The notes under the pieces: model-generated
Databases searched by the model: none
What the model was told of the DNA's origin: nothing
What the model saw: only the letters and a program-made list of their open reading frames with translations
Made by a program: the position numbers and the translations under genes
Shown: one piece after another, positions 7,602 through 16,870 of the stretch
Numbering within the stretch: position 1 is the first letter of the stretch
How the letters are laid out: the number at the start of each line of letters is the position of its first letter
NCBI GenBank assembly: GCA_023257655.1
Contig: JALRBQ010000013.1
Span: 186,001-250,000, forward strand
Source: Pseudomonadales bacterium
Lineage (GTDB): Bacteria; Pseudomonadota; Gammaproteobacteria; Pseudomonadales; Pseudohongiellaceae
Reading direction: 5' to 3'
Length of the DNA: 64,000 nucleotides

Positions 7602-8753
7602 ATGCAGCGACTACCGGGTCTGGGTCTGCTGCTTGGCCTCGTGACACTCACGGGTCAGGCAACGGCGCAGAACGCGACTGTGCTCTACAACGACCGCGTC
7701 GTAACTATCGAACAAACTTTACCGGACGCCAGTGATCTGTGGGTCAAACCTGCCGATCTGACCCGCATCAATGACTTCGTCCTGAAGCCCGAAGGTGCCT
7801 GTCTGGATGACCTCTGTGTGCCCGTATTGCAGGATCGCGACAGCGACATGTATGTGACGCGACGGGGACAAGGCTGGTTTAACGTCACCGGACTGGCTGA
7901 CAAACTCCAGCAGGCTCACGTCACCGACTACGATGACAGCATCTGGAGCTTTGGGGCCATGCCACTGGAGCGTCGCTCTTTCTTGCGTGGTGGCGAAGCC
8001 CCGGACTTTGCGCTGCCCGATCGCGACGGCAATCTCGTCCGACTCTCGGATTTCCGTGGCAAGAAAGTACTCCTGCTTACCTGGGCTTCCTGGTGAGGCT
8101 GTAGACTGGACGTGCCCGTGTGGCAGTCAATCTACGAAGAGTTGAAATCCGATAACTTTGAAATCATCTCTCTCGCGCAAGACGCGGGTGGAGAAGCGGC
8201 CGCTGGGCCGATCTTCGATGCGGCACAGGTAAGCTACACCGCCATCATCGACGTGAACCATCACATCAGTGCCTTGTATAACCTGGTCAATGTACCCTCC
8301 GGTGTGTGGATCGACGAACAGGGCAAGATCCAACGTATCAATGAGGGCACCTATGCCGCCGTGCATAGCCTGGGAGCCACCAGTTTCGGTACCGATGAGT
8401 ACGTCCCTATCGTACGTGACTGGGTAGCGAAGGGTGCCGAGAGTCGTTATGTCTGGGATCTGGAGAAAGTACGCCAGAGCATTATCCAGCGCACGCCGGA
8501 AGCTGAGCGAGCACAGCCGGCCTTCCGCATTGGCACGTATTACTTCACCAATGGCAATGATGCCAAGGCGGAGATCTACTGGACAATGGCCCAGGAGCTG
8601 GATCCGACCGACTGGAATTATCTGCGTCAGGATCTGCAGTACGAGGAAGGTGGTTCGGCCGGTCCGCAGTGGCGCGAACGGCGGAATCAGATCGAGAGTA
8701 CGGGAGGCAGTTATTACGCCCCCCTCGAGATCGAGCCCGCGCCGCCCAACTGA
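7602..8753 (+). CDS. Putative selenoprotein: exported redoxin with in-frame TGA (Sec165)
   Basis: The reading frame from ATG 7602 (RBS CAGGAG 8 nt upstream) runs 383 codons to 8753, interrupted only by TGA at 8094-8096. The flanking translation is LLLTWASW-(TGA)-GCRLDVPVW. This is the redox-active loop of an AhpC/TSA/thioredoxin-like domain, where relatives have Cys-Gly-Cys, so the TGA sits exactly at the first catalytic Cys. Reading it as selenocysteine gives a U-G-C motif (Sec165, Cys167). Residues 1-23 form a signal peptide, 24-125 an N-terminal region with Cys67/Cys72, about 130-265 the redoxin fold, and 300-383 a TPR-like tail. Coding quality is equal on both sides of the TGA and the hairpin follows at once. 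The alternative is a nonsense mutation of a Cys codon. No sel genes lie in the window. Confidence 0.72.
8094..8135 (+). promoter_or_regulatory. UGA codon plus candidate bacterial SECIS hairpin
   Basis: Five bases after the TGA (8094-8096) an imperfect hairpin begins. Arm 8101-8108 (GTAGACTG) pairs with CAGTC at 8124-8128 and TCTAC at 8131-8135. A short inner stem ACG/CGT (8110-8112 with 8117-8119) closes a TGCC loop at 8113-8116. The apical loop lies about 17 nt from the UGA and has a G at its second position. That agrees with the general description of bacterial SECIS elements: a loop some 16-37 nt downstream with a G near the loop start. Competing folds exist (GCC/GGC at 8114-8116 and 8122-8124), so the exact structure is uncertain. 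Confidence 0.5.
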
Positions 8754-8775
8754 TTCCGGGCGTGGTCTCGGCAAT

Positions 8776-8811
8776 AAAAAAGCCGATCCTGTGAAGGGTC
8801 GGCTTTTTTTT
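8776..8811. terminator. Bidirectional intrinsic terminator
   Basis: A 10-bp stem (AGCCGATCCT / AGGGTCGGCT, one G-U pair) with a GTGA loop is flanked by an A-run on the left and an 8-T run on the right. It stops transcription from the selenoprotein candidate (plus) and the NHL gene (minus), whose stops lie 22 and 27 nt away. Confidence 0.92.
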
Positions 8812-8837
8812 CAACTGCGCTTTGACTAAAACGGGGT

Positions 8838-9965
8838 TCAGGGTGCGACCCAGGGTGGATTGATCAACAACTCGGGATTGATCCCGGGCTTGGGGACAAA
8901 CTTCTGTGAACGACCGTATTGATTGTCGCCGCCGTACAGATTGCCATCGGTGTCGGCAGTGAAGGTATGTACCTCGATATACCCGTCGGGCAAATCCGGT
9001 GGCACAAGCCAGGTGTATTTGTAATTGCCTTCGAAATCCAGATTCACGAATCGTAATGGACCAAGATCGGTAATCCAGACGTCGTCGTCATTCACGATGA
9101 TGTCCAGAGGCAGGGTGAAGCCGTCCCAGACATCGACGAAATCCATCTTCGCCGGATCGTCAGTCGTGCGGAAAACATTGACCCGTCCACCCGAGCGGTC
9201 GAGCGCGAAGATCAGACCATTAGGCCCCACGCCCAGTGCATGAATGCCATTGAACTGGCCCGGGCCCTCACCTGCGCTGCCAAATTCGGCGATGTAATTC
9301 AGGTCCTTGTCCAGAATCATGATGCGATTGTTATCGAGACCATCGGCAATCAGCACGCGACCGTCCGGCAGGAAGGCCACGTCCTGGGGACGACCGAAAT
9401 GGTTCGGATCCGTGCCCGCGACGTTCTTCTCTCCCATAATCTTCAGCAGCTCTTTGCCGTCATTGGAGAAGATGTAAATTTGCTGGAAGGTTTCGTTGAT
9501 GACCCAAACCCGGTGTTCCGGGTCATAGGGACTGACTCGTACGCGATGGGGTCCAGGTCCGTCGGAACCGGCACACAGGAAATCCCACTGATTCCACAAT
9601 TCCTTGACGTTGCCGTCGCCATCGAGTGTGTACATGCAGTTTTGCCAGGTGCGCAAATCCGTGTCGCGCAAAACGTTGATGCCAAGTGTGCCGGCATGCT
9701 GTTCAAATTGTTCCGGCAGCGGGAATGGCAGCAAGGTCTCGCCGCGCTGCAAGACGAAGATTCGGTCGGGGGACTCGGCATACAGACCGGAATTGCCACC
9801 GAAGGCAAAACCCTGCTTGGCGAACGGTTTGTGCCAGCCGCGAACGACATCGTAAGGACTTGGCCCTATCGGGCCTCGCGCATTGCCTTCCGGCGCCTGG
9901 GCCAGCACCGAACTTCCACCCATCATCAAACCCAGTAACAGCGCGTATGAATACACTCGGCGCAT
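8838..9965 (-). CDS. Exported NHL-repeat beta-propeller protein
   Basis: The 375-residue product starts at the ATG at 9965, which has a GGGGAG ribosome site 9 nt upstream and opens a clean signal peptide (MRRVYSYALLLGLMMGGSS, cleavage near VLAQ). The mature part shows NHL-type propeller repeats: FGRPQDVAFLPDGRVLIADG, GPGQFNGIHALGVGPNGLIF, and similar blades. These resemble peptidyl-alpha-hydroxyglycine lyase-like six-bladed propellers. Such domains bind ligands or act as lyases, and no specific role can be assigned. It faces the selenoprotein gene across a shared terminator. On the upstream side (10091-10126) lies a large hairpin separating it from glcB. Confidence 0.78.
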   Translation of the reverse strand: MRRVYSYALLLGLMMGGSSVLAQAPEGNARGPIGPSPYDVVRGWHKPFAKQGFAFGGNSGLYAESPDRIFVLQRGETLLPFPLPEQFEQHAGTLGINVLRDTDLRTWQNCMYTLDGDGNVKELWNQWDFLCAGSDGPGPHRVRVSPYDPEHRVWVINETFQQIYIFSNDGKELLKIMGEKNVAGTDPNHFGRPQDVAFLPDGRVLIADGLDNNRIMILDKDLNYIAEFGSAGEGPGQFNGIHALGVGPNGLIFALDRSGGRVNVFRTTDDPAKMDFVDVWDGFTLPLDIIVNDDDVWITDLGPLRFVNLDFEGNYKYTWLVPPDLPDGYIEVHTFTADTDGNLYGGDNQYGRSQKFVPKPGINPELLINPPWVAP

Positions 9966-10090
9966 CTGTGTAACTCCCCGTGTTTTGCAGCATCTGATTG
10001 AAACTGCGTTGTTTTGTTGTCGAGCGATCATGCCATTAGCCACGCGGGCTCGCGCTGTAACGGCGGTAAAAATCACAATTTATCACAGGT

Positions 10091-10126
10091 AACGCCTTCC
10101 TCCCGAGCCGGGTACAAGAAGGCGTT
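10091..10126 (-). terminator. Hairpin downstream of glcB
   Basis: A 9-bp perfect stem (AACGCCTTC / GAAGGCGTT) encloses a second 4-bp stem (CCCG/CGGG, loop AGC). It lies 44 nt beyond the glcB stop. On the minus strand it is followed by ACCTGTGATAAATTGTGATT rather than an immediate T-run, so it may be a weak or Rho-assisted terminator or an mRNA 3' stabiliser. Confidence 0.45.
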
Positions 10127-10169
10127 CACCGGGGGTCATGGTACGAATTTCGCGGCGTCGATGCCAATA

Positions 10170-12392
10170 CTATCGCTTTCTGCGCAGACGCCAGGCGTGC
10201 AGACAGGGTTCGGTATAGCCATTGGGTTGCCGGGCTCCAGCAAACACCAGCTCGCAGGCGGCACTGAAGGCTGAGGAACCGGCATAGCCGGGTGCCATTA
10301 GCTCGTAGTCAGGATCTGATGCATTCTGCGCATTCACGACAACCGCCATCCTTTCGAGTGTTTCTCGCACCTGTTCCGGCGAGCATAGTCCGTGTCGCAG
10401 CCAATTGGCGATATGTTGGCTGGAGATACGCAAAGTGGCTCGGTCTTCCATCAGAGCAATGTTATGAATGTCCGGTACTTTTGAACATCCGATGCCCTGA
10501 TTGATCCAGCGTACGACATAACCAAGAATGCCCTGCACGTTGTTGTCCAGTTCTTGCTGGATGGCTTGTGCTGTCAAGGTTCTCGATTGCGGCAACAGGG
10601 GAATCGTCAGCATGTCTTCGACACGTGCCGGTATCCTTTCACGGATTCGTGCCTGTTGCTCGGTGACATCGATCCGATGGTAATGCAGGGCATGCAAAAC
10701 TGCTGCGGTCGGCGATGGCACCCAGGCGGTGTTGGCGCCCGCCTGCGGATGCGCAATCTTCTCTTCCAGCATGCGTGCCATCAGATCGGGCATCGCCCAC
10801 ATGCCCTTGCCGATCTGGGCCCTGCCCTGAAAGCCGCAGCGCAGTCCGACATCCACATTATTGTCCTCATATGCCTTGATCCAGGGCGTGGATTTCATCT
10901 CACCCTTGGGCAACATCGGCCCCGCTTCCATGCTCGTATGAATTTCGTCACCGGTGCGATCGAGAAAGCCGGTGTTGATGAAGACGACGCGGTGTCGGGC
11001 GGCATGGATGCAGTTTTTCAGATTTACGGACGTGCGACGTTCCTCATCCATGATGCCAAGCTTGATCGTGTTGGCCGGAAGTTGCAGCAGCGTCTCGACG
11101 CGCTCGAACAGCGCATTGGTAAAAGCGACCTCATCCGGACCGTGCATCTTCGGTTTGACGATGTAGATACTGCCCGCACGGGAATTAACCAGACGGCCAC
11201 CACGGCGGATGTCAATGGCGCCGATGGCGCTGGTGAGCAGTGCGTCCAGCAAGCCCTCGAATACGGGTTGGCCGTGACGATCGTGCAGCGTCGGATTGCG
11301 CATCAGGTGGCCAACGTTGCGTATCAGCAACAGGCTGCGACCGGGCAGCTCTAATGAATCGCCGGTCAGGGTGGTATAGGTGCGATCGGCATGCAGGCTG
11401 CGGGTAATCTCCCTGTCGCCCTTGATAAAGCGTTCACTCAGGTCGCCAGTGATCAGGCCGAGCCAGTTCCGGTAGACGGCCACCTTATCTGCAGCGTCCA
11501 CGGCGGCGACCGAATCCTCGCAATCCTGGATTGTAGTCACCGCTGCCTCCAACACAACGTCGGCCACTCCTGCCCGGTCGGTGCAGCCGATCGCAGATTG
11601 CGGATCGATGATGAGTTCGATGTGCAGGTTGTTGTTACGCAGCAGGATAGCGGTCGGCGCGTCGGGTGAACCTGTGTATCCAACGCACTGGCTGGCATCG
11701 GCGAGACCGGTGTCTCCCTCCGGCAGAGCGACGCGTAGTGCCCCGTCCGCTATCCAATAGCGGGTTACCGCACTGTGTGATCCTTGCTGTAATGAACAAC
11801 TCTGGTCGAGGAATTCGCGTGCGAAGGCAATGACTCGCAGGCCTCGCACTGGATTGTAGCTGCCAGCACGATCGGCACCGTCTGCGTCAGGAATGGCGTC
11901 AGTGCCATACAGCGCGTCATACAGGCTGCCCCAGCGAGCATTGGCCGCGTTGAGGGCGAAACGGCCGTTCTTGACGGGAACAACCAGTTGCGGCCCTGCC
12001 TGCAAGGCAATTTCGTCGTCAACACAATCGGTCTCGATCTGAAAGTCCGGTACTTCCGGTTGCAAATAACCGATGTCGATGAGGAATTGCCGATAGGTGA
12101 CGGCGTCGAAGTCCTGGCCCTGCCGGGCACGGTGCCAGTCATCGATCTGTGCCTGCAACCGATCGCGAACAGACAGCAGCTCAACATTGCGAGGCGTGAA
12201 GTCGTCGAGCAGCGCCTCCAGCCCTTGCCAAAATGTCTCGGGGCTCATCGGCAGTCGCGGCAACAATTCGTGATTGACGAAGTCGACAAACTCGGTCGCC
12301 ACGGACATACTGCCGATTGCCAGCATTGGCGGCTTTACTGATTTGATTCCGCCCTGGTCCCGGAATCTCGACCCTGCTTCTGGCGTCGACAT
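10170..12392 (-). CDS. glcB: Malate synthase G
   Basis: This 740-residue enzyme condenses glyoxylate with acetyl-CoA to malate in the glyoxylate cycle. It aligns along its length with the GlcB family (about 720 residues). Recognisable segments include [20 protein letters not shown], the catalytic Arg358 in [13 protein letters not shown], metal ligands Glu451 (IMDEERRTS) and Asp478 (FLDRTGDE), and the C-terminal catalytic Asp650 ([18 protein letters not shown]). The N-terminus is about 15-20 residues longer than usual, so a start at Met23 or Met29 is possible. The upstream metallo-hydrolase gene stops one nucleotide before this start, implying co-transcription. No isocitrate lyase is visible in the window. 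Confidence 0.95.
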   Translation of the reverse strand: MSTPEAGSRFRDQGGIKSVKPPMLAIGSMSVATEFVDFVNHELLPRLPMSPETFWQGLEALLDDFTPRNVELLSVRDRLQAQIDDWHRARQGQDFDAVTYRQFLIDIGYLQPEVPDFQIETDCVDDEIALQAGPQLVVPVKNGRFALNAANARWGSLYDALYGTDAIPDADGADRAGSYNPVRGLRVIAFAREFLDQSCSLQQGSHSAVTRYWIADGALRVALPEGDTGLADASQCVGYTGSPDAPTAILLRNNNLHIELIIDPQSAIGCTDRAGVADVVLEAAVTTIQDCEDSVAAVDAADKVAVYRNWLGLITGDLSERFIKGDREITRSLHADRTYTTLTGDSLELPGRSLLLIRNVGHLMRNPTLHDRHGQPVFEGLLDALLTSAIGAIDIRRGGRLVNSRAGSIYIVKPKMHGPDEVAFTNALFERVETLLQLPANTIKLGIMDEERRTSVNLKNCIHAARHRVVFINTGFLDRTGDEIHTSMEAGPMLPKGEMKSTPWIKAYEDNNVDVGLRCGFQGRAQIGKGMWAMPDLMARMLEEKIAHPQAGANTAWVPSPTAAVLHALHYHRIDVTEQQARIRERIPARVEDMLTIPLLPQSRTLTAQAIQQELDNNVQGILGYVVRWINQGIGCSKVPDIHNIALMEDRATLRISSQHIANWLRHGLCSPEQVRETLERMAVVVNAQNASDPDYELMAPGYAGSSAFSAACELVFAGARQPNGYTEPCLHAWRLRRKR

Positions 12393-12393
12393 T

Positions 12394-13260
12394 CTAGATG
12401 CCGGTACCGCCCAGCTCCGTATAGACCGCTCTCAAAAATCTCTCTGGATTTCCATAGCGATCATTATATGACGCAGTAGGATTAGTTGCCGCGACCTGGT
12501 CGTACGTCATTCCTTGTTCGACAAGAGGAACAACTTTGGCGCGAACGTCGAGAATCATGTCACGAAAACCGATGACGTCTTCCCGTGAGGAAACACTGCC
12601 ATGACCGGGTACGATCTTGGTATCGGGGCCGCAAGAGCCTATCAGTAATCCAAGTGCCTGCAGGGTGCCATCGAGAGTACCCCCGTTGTTGGTATCGATT
12701 ACCGGAAACGCGGTTGTGCGGAACACGTCACCGGAGTGGATCACGTCGGCATCGCGAAACAGGATGAACGAATCGCCATCGGTGTGCGCCGGTGGTGCCG
12801 GAAAGGCATAGACTTCTTCGCCGTTCAGGAAGATCGTGATCGCTTCGCTATAGGTCAGAATCGGCAGGGCCGCCGCCGGTGATTGGGCACTGAGGCGGAC
12901 GCGCACCTTGTCACGCGCGAGAATCTGGATGCCCATCTTTCCCATGTTCTCATTGCCACCGGTATGGTCCCCGTGAACGTGGGTATTGATGAGGAAGCGG
13001 ATCTCACCATCATTGAGTTCACGAATGGCGGCGATGATACGGTCAGTCAGAGGAGCGTACTGGTCGTCGATCATGACCACACCATCCTCACCAATCGACA
13101 GTCCGATGTTGCCGCCACTGCCTTCCAGGTAATAGACGCTGCCGGCGACGTGATGGGGAGTAATCGTTACCTGGCTGAAATCCTGTTGCGCCAGAGCACT
13201 GGTAGCCGCAAGCAGACTGGCGCAACCAGCCAGCGAAGTGATGCACTTGAATGGGGACAT
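12394..13260 (-). CDS. Exported metallo-beta-lactamase-fold hydrolase
   Basis: This 288-residue protein has a Sec signal (ending ALAQ at residue 25) and the MBL-fold metal motif HxHxDH (His94, His96, Asp98, His99 in [12 protein letters not shown]). Further ligands appear as HTDGDS, HSGDVF and PGHGS. It resembles the periplasmic MBL hydrolases common in marine proteobacteria, some of which are lactamase- or quorum-lactonase-like; the substrate is not predictable. It sits one nucleotide before glcB, so it is probably the first gene of a two-gene transcript. I see no functional link to the glyoxylate cycle. Confidence 0.82.
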   Translation of the reverse strand: MSPFKCITSLAGCASLLAATSALAQQDFSQVTITPHHVAGSVYYLEGSGGNIGLSIGEDGVVMIDDQYAPLTDRIIAAIRELNDGEIRFLINTHVHGDHTGGNENMGKMGIQILARDKVRVRLSAQSPAAALPILTYSEAITIFLNGEEVYAFPAPPAHTDGDSFILFRDADVIHSGDVFRTTAFPVIDTNNGGTLDGTLQALGLLIGSCGPDTKIVPGHGSVSSREDVIGFRDMILDVRAKVVPLVEQGMTYDQVAATNPTASYNDRYGNPERFLRAVYTELGGTGI

Positions 13261-13511
13261 CGGTATTCTCCCTCTGATGTGAGATTGCCTGTTACCAGAG
13301 CATAGAAGGCTGCCAGCGGAATGTCCATTGCCTCGCTCGACCCGACGCCGTTTTCAATCCAGGGTTCGCTGGTTTAAAGTGGTCGGGCAGACCCGTCGTG
13401 ACCTGCCGTCGACGCCGGGCCTCAATACGGCGCATCGGACTGTAATTTCCCTAGGATCCATACAAAGTACTGGGTCCTGGCAAACGCGCCAGTGAATTCA
13501 AATCCGGAACC

Positions 13512-14240
13512 ATGATGATCGCATTTCCCTGCCAACTTCGCGGATGGCGCCTCTTACTGGGGGCGTTGCTCCTGCTTTGGCTGCCACCGGTGACAGCCCA
13601 GACGACTGACAGCCTGCCGAAACTGAACCTGGACCAACCACTGCGGCCGGATTTCACTGGCTCGTGGGAGAAAGATTTCACCCGCAGCGATAGCTGGGAT
13701 ACGGAACTCGACCGACTGATCCGCATCCGGCAGGAAGCCTACGATCGCATGCGCCGCGGCAACGCAGGTGATATCGGCCTCAACCAGGGACCCGCGCTGA
13801 TCGGCAGTAGTCGCGGGGGCGCGAATCTGGTCGATCTCGCCCGTCTGGCTGAATACATCACCCGTCAAACCACCATGACGATAGCGCAGACCCGGTTTGA
13901 GGTGCGCATTGAACGCGAGGGTGACGCCGCCCTCATCTGCGGCATCGAAGATGGCGTTATCACGAGTTTTTCCAGTGAACACGGCACCGAGATCTGTGGC
14001 TGGGACCGGCAGCAGCTGATCTTTCAGGTGCGACTTCCGGATGAGCTCCTGATCACCTATCGCTTCACCCTGTCATCCGACAGACAATCTCTCAACCTAC
14101 TCGTCAGCGTCAGTAGTCATGGCGGTGATCCCTTCAATCTGCGTCAGGCTTACACGCGTTACACGGCACCTGCCGACGAGTTCAATTGCACCCAGACGCT
14201 CAGTCGCGGTCGGGTGTGCAGTCAGGTGTCGCCGCTGTGA
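13512..14240 (+). CDS. Exported protein of unknown function
   Basis: The 242-residue product has a strong signal peptide (hydrophobic residues 11-29, cleavage near VTAQ) and a mature part with no domain I recognise. It contains a FTGSWEKDFTRSDSW segment, an Arg-rich helix at about 70-85 and a beta-rich C-terminal half. Two of its three mature Cys residues (CGIEDG, EICGWD) may form a disulfide. Its stop overlaps the GTG start of the next lipoprotein gene by 3 nt (GTGA), so the two are probably translated together. The 251-nt gap upstream holds no visible gene. Confidence 0.65.
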   Translation: MMIAFPCQLRGWRLLLGALLLLWLPPVTAQTTDSLPKLNLDQPLRPDFTGSWEKDFTRSDSWDTELDRLIRIRQEAYDRMRRGNAGDIGLNQGPALIGSSRGGANLVDLARLAEYITRQTTMTIAQTRFEVRIEREGDAALICGIEDGVITSFSSEHGTEICGWDRQQLIFQVRLPDELLITYRFTLSSDRQSLNLLVSVSSHGGDPFNLRQAYTRYTAPADEFNCTQTLSRGRVCSQVSPL

Positions 14241-15397
14241 AGTCGCGAAGTGCAGCCCTGTCGATGTTGAGCGTCGTCGTGTTGCTGCTTGCCGGCTGCG
14301 CGCAGGCACCCAAGCGACCACCCCGTGAGGTGCTGACACCCACACCCCCGGTAGCGCTGGAAACTGCCACCAATGAGGTCCCCGCGTATGCGCAAATGGA
14401 AGTCGGTGTAGTCGTCTTTGACAGCGCCGTGCAGGGTCGACTGTCGGAGGAATTGGGGGAATGGCTGTATACCGAAATTACACGCAAGGAAACCCAGTAT
14501 CTGCCCTACCTGGTGCGCAATACGCTGGTCGAGTCCAACCAGTGGGGGCCAGTACGTGTGCTACCGGAGAGCGATCCATCGATGGACCTGCTCGTGTTCG
14601 GGACGGTACTGCGATCGGATGGAGAGGTGCTTGAACTGGAGATGAAGGCTATCGACAGCACTGGAACCGAATGGCTTAACAAGCGCTATATGGAAGTGGC
14701 AAGCACGGACGACTACCCGGACACGACTCGCTTCACCCCCGGTCGGCGGTTCGACGCCAACAATTTTGTCGACCCGATGCAGGATATCTACGATCAGATT
14801 GCAAATGACCTGGTGGTGGTGCGCGACTCTCTCTCGGCACAGCGTCTGCAGGAGATTCATCAGATTGCCGAGTTGGTCTATGCCAACGACCTGGCACCGG
14901 AGTCGTTCGCCGATACTTTAGGACGTGACGCCGGAGGCACTCTGATAATTACCGGTCAACTCGCGGCTAACGATCCCATGCTGGGCAGAGTGGAGGAGAT
15001 ACGCCGACGCCACTACCTGTTTATTGACACCGTCGATGAATATTACCGGGCCCTGTTCGACGAAATGCAACCTGCGTATGTGTTGTGGCGCCGCTATGCG
15101 CTGGAGCAGGTAGAGACCGAGTCTCGCCTTCGCGTTTTCAATGCCGATGACTATGCCGATTCGAACAGCTACCTCTCCCTCATCCAGCGTTATGACCGCT
15201 ATAAGTGGAGCAAGATTTACGAGCAGGAATTCACGGAACTCGCATCTGGCTTTAATAATGAGATCGCACCCGCCATTCTGGAGCTGAATCAGCAAGTACA
15301 TGGACTGAGCGGAACCATGGATTCACAGTACCGTCAGTGGCGAGGCATTCTGCGGGAAATGTTCAGGCTGGAAACTGGCCTGCAATCTCCCAACTGA
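14237..15397 (+). CDS. Lipoprotein of unknown function
   Basis: From the GTG at 14237 the protein has 386 residues with a lipobox LLAGC at Cys21, so it is a membrane-anchored lipoprotein. An ATG nine codons downstream would still keep the lipobox. The mature part is acidic, with repeated YDxY/EYYRALF and RRYALEQ-type helical segments. It resembles GNA1162 or CsgG-type envelope lipoproteins only very loosely, so I assign no function. The GTGA overlap with the preceding exported protein suggests a two-gene envelope module. Confidence 0.65.
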   Translation: MKSRSAALSMLSVVVLLLAGCAQAPKRPPREVLTPTPPVALETATNEVPAYAQMEVGVVVFDSAVQGRLSEELGEWLYTEITRKETQYLPYLVRNTLVESNQWGPVRVLPESDPSMDLLVFGTVLRSDGEVLELEMKAIDSTGTEWLNKRYMEVASTDDYPDTTRFTPGRRFDANNFVDPMQDIYDQIANDLVVVRDSLSAQRLQEIHQIAELVYANDLAPESFADTLGRDAGGTLIITGQLAANDPMLGRVEEIRRRHYLFIDTVDEYYRALFDEMQPAYVLWRRYALEQVETESRLRVFNADDYADSNSYLSLIQRYDRYKWSKIYEQEFTELASGFNNEIAPAILELNQQVHGLSGTMDSQYRQWRGILREMFRLETGLQSPN

Positions 15398-15406
15398 CCA
15401 CCTTGT

Positions 15407-15493
15407 TTACAACAGGGCAATGATGACGCCGCACAGGATTGCGGTAACAACAGGGACGAGCAACAGGTAATTCAGGTACTTGACGTGGAACAT
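15407..15493 (-). CDS. Possible 28-residue single-span membrane protein
   Basis: A short frame (MFHVKYLNYLLLVPVVTAIL..., ending at 15407) encodes a short basic-aromatic leader and one hydrophobic helix. It is preceded by GAGG 8 nt upstream. Small proteins of this shape are common but easily arise by chance. The rest of the 308-nt gap between the lipoprotein and the PD40 gene holds nothing recognisable. Confidence 0.4.
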   Translation of the reverse strand: MFHVKYLNYLLLVPVVTAILCGVIIALL

Positions 15494-15705
15494 GGTGCAC
15501 CTCACGGCTTGAATGGTCATACCACGTCTCACTATACGGTCGCCGTCCTGAATTAACAGGCGGTGCGACACTGTGCCGCGGCAGGCGACAGCATGATGTC
15601 GCGGCAAGGATTCGCAGCAGGGAAACCCGGTAAGGTATGGCATGGACATTCGCTGACAGGGCTTTTATGCTTCCGGGCAGGTGACCGCAACCCGAGGAAT
15701 CGACC

Positions 15706-16683
15706 ATGCCCATGCTCTATCCGAATCGCGACAAGCCCCACCGCCCACTTTGTCTTGCCCTGCTCTTCACCGGACTCTCCGCGAGCGGTGCGGGTCTGGC
15801 CGCCGACTCCTGGGTCGACCTCGCCGTCCATAACTTCGGTGCGCCAATCAATACGATGTGGGCCGAGGGCGAACTGTCCTTCGCCGCGGATGGCACCATG
15901 GTCTATTGCAGTGCCCGCGAAGACATGGCCGTTGCCCCCGGAGATCCGAAGGACCTGTACATCGCCACGTTTAACCCCGATACCGGCAACTGGAATACTC
16001 CCGTCAACATGGGCATCCCGATCAACGCGGCCCCCGCCACCAATGTCGATCCGTTGCGCAAAGGGGATGATCGCGAACCGTGGATTACTGCCGACGGCAA
16101 TACCATCTATTTTAAATCCGACCGACTGGCAACGACGAGCCCGATGAACATGAACGACCTGTTCGTCACCCACCGGGTGAACGGCAGCTGGACCACCCCG
16201 GAACTGGTGCCCTTCCCGATCAGCACCGATGTTGGCAACGAACACTGTCCGGCCGTGTTGCCCGACGGCCGGTTGTGCTTCGCCTCCATGCGCGAGGGCG
16301 GCTATGGCGGCTCGGATATCTGGTGTGCCGAACAGGATGCCAGCGGTGTGTGGCAGAGCCCGGTCAATCAGGGTCCCAATATCAATACTGCCGGTGAGGA
16401 GTTTCATTTCAGCCAGGACCGGAACGGCATGGTGTATTTCACCTCCAATCGGCCAGGCGGCTTTGGCGGCATGGACATCTGGGGTGCGATGCGTCAGGGC
16501 CCCAATAGCTGGGGCCCGGCAGTGAACCTCGGGCCTCGCGTCAACACGGCCGCCGCCGACATGTGTCCGGCCCTGCCTCCGGATAGCGACACCTTCACCT
16601 GGTTCTCGAGCCGCAGCGACAACAGTCTCGGCAATATCGATATCTTCTGGACCCAGAAGCTGAATCTGCAGACAGCTCCCTGA
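15706..16683 (+). CDS. Exported PD40/TolB-like beta-propeller protein
   Basis: This 325-residue protein has a signal region to about residue 33 (GLAADS) and several PD40 blades of the pattern xPAxSPDGxxLxFxSxRxGGxGGxDIW. Clear examples are CFASMREGGYGGSDIWCAEQ and YFTSNRPGGFGGMDIWGAMR. These propellers occur in TolB and in OmpA-associated or sensor proteins; no catalytic motif is visible. ATG 15706 is the first codon in frame after the gap, and the second Met (residue 3) is an equal alternative start. It ends before a strong bidirectional terminator. Confidence 0.75.
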   Translation: MPMLYPNRDKPHRPLCLALLFTGLSASGAGLAADSWVDLAVHNFGAPINTMWAEGELSFAADGTMVYCSAREDMAVAPGDPKDLYIATFNPDTGNWNTPVNMGIPINAAPATNVDPLRKGDDREPWITADGNTIYFKSDRLATTSPMNMNDLFVTHRVNGSWTTPELVPFPISTDVGNEHCPAVLPDGRLCFASMREGGYGGSDIWCAEQDASGVWQSPVNQGPNINTAGEEFHFSQDRNGMVYFTSNRPGGFGGMDIWGAMRQGPNSWGPAVNLGPRVNTAAADMCPALPPDSDTFTWFSSRSDNSLGNIDIFWTQKLNLQTAP

Positions 16684-16743
16684 GAGGAGCGTCTGCGCGC
16701 ATTCGAACCAGGTCCTGACTCACGAAACTGGTGCATAAACCTG

Positions 16744-16780
16744 GGTTATAAATCGGGGCTATAAATCGGGGCTATAAACT
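16744..16780. repeat. Three-copy 13-bp tandem repeat
   Basis: Three successive near-identical units with 13-bp period (GGGCTATAAATC core: one partial, two full) sit between the PD40 stop and the terminator. A second 13-bp array of a different sequence occurs at 20295-20372. Confidence 0.75.
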
Positions 16781-16788
16781 CGGTAAAT

Positions 16789-16826
16789 AAAAAGGGCGGC
16801 TGTGTCAGGCACAGCCGCCCTTTTTT
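16789..16826. terminator. Bidirectional intrinsic terminator
   Basis: A perfect 11-bp stem (GGGCGGCTGTG / CACAGCCGCCC) with a 5-nt TCAGG loop is flanked by AAAAA on the left and TTTTTT on the right. It separates the convergent PD40 and dienelactone hydrolase genes. Confidence 0.95.
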
Positions 16827-16870
16827 GTTGTCTTAAGCAGGGCTTTTCGCCTGCGGGACGCCCTAACGCG

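Noticed and set aside
7602-8753. Two separate genes (7602-8096 and 8112-8753)
   Set aside because: They are in the same frame, 15 nt apart, with only the TGA between. The second has no ribosome site or start signal, and both are parts of one redoxin domain.
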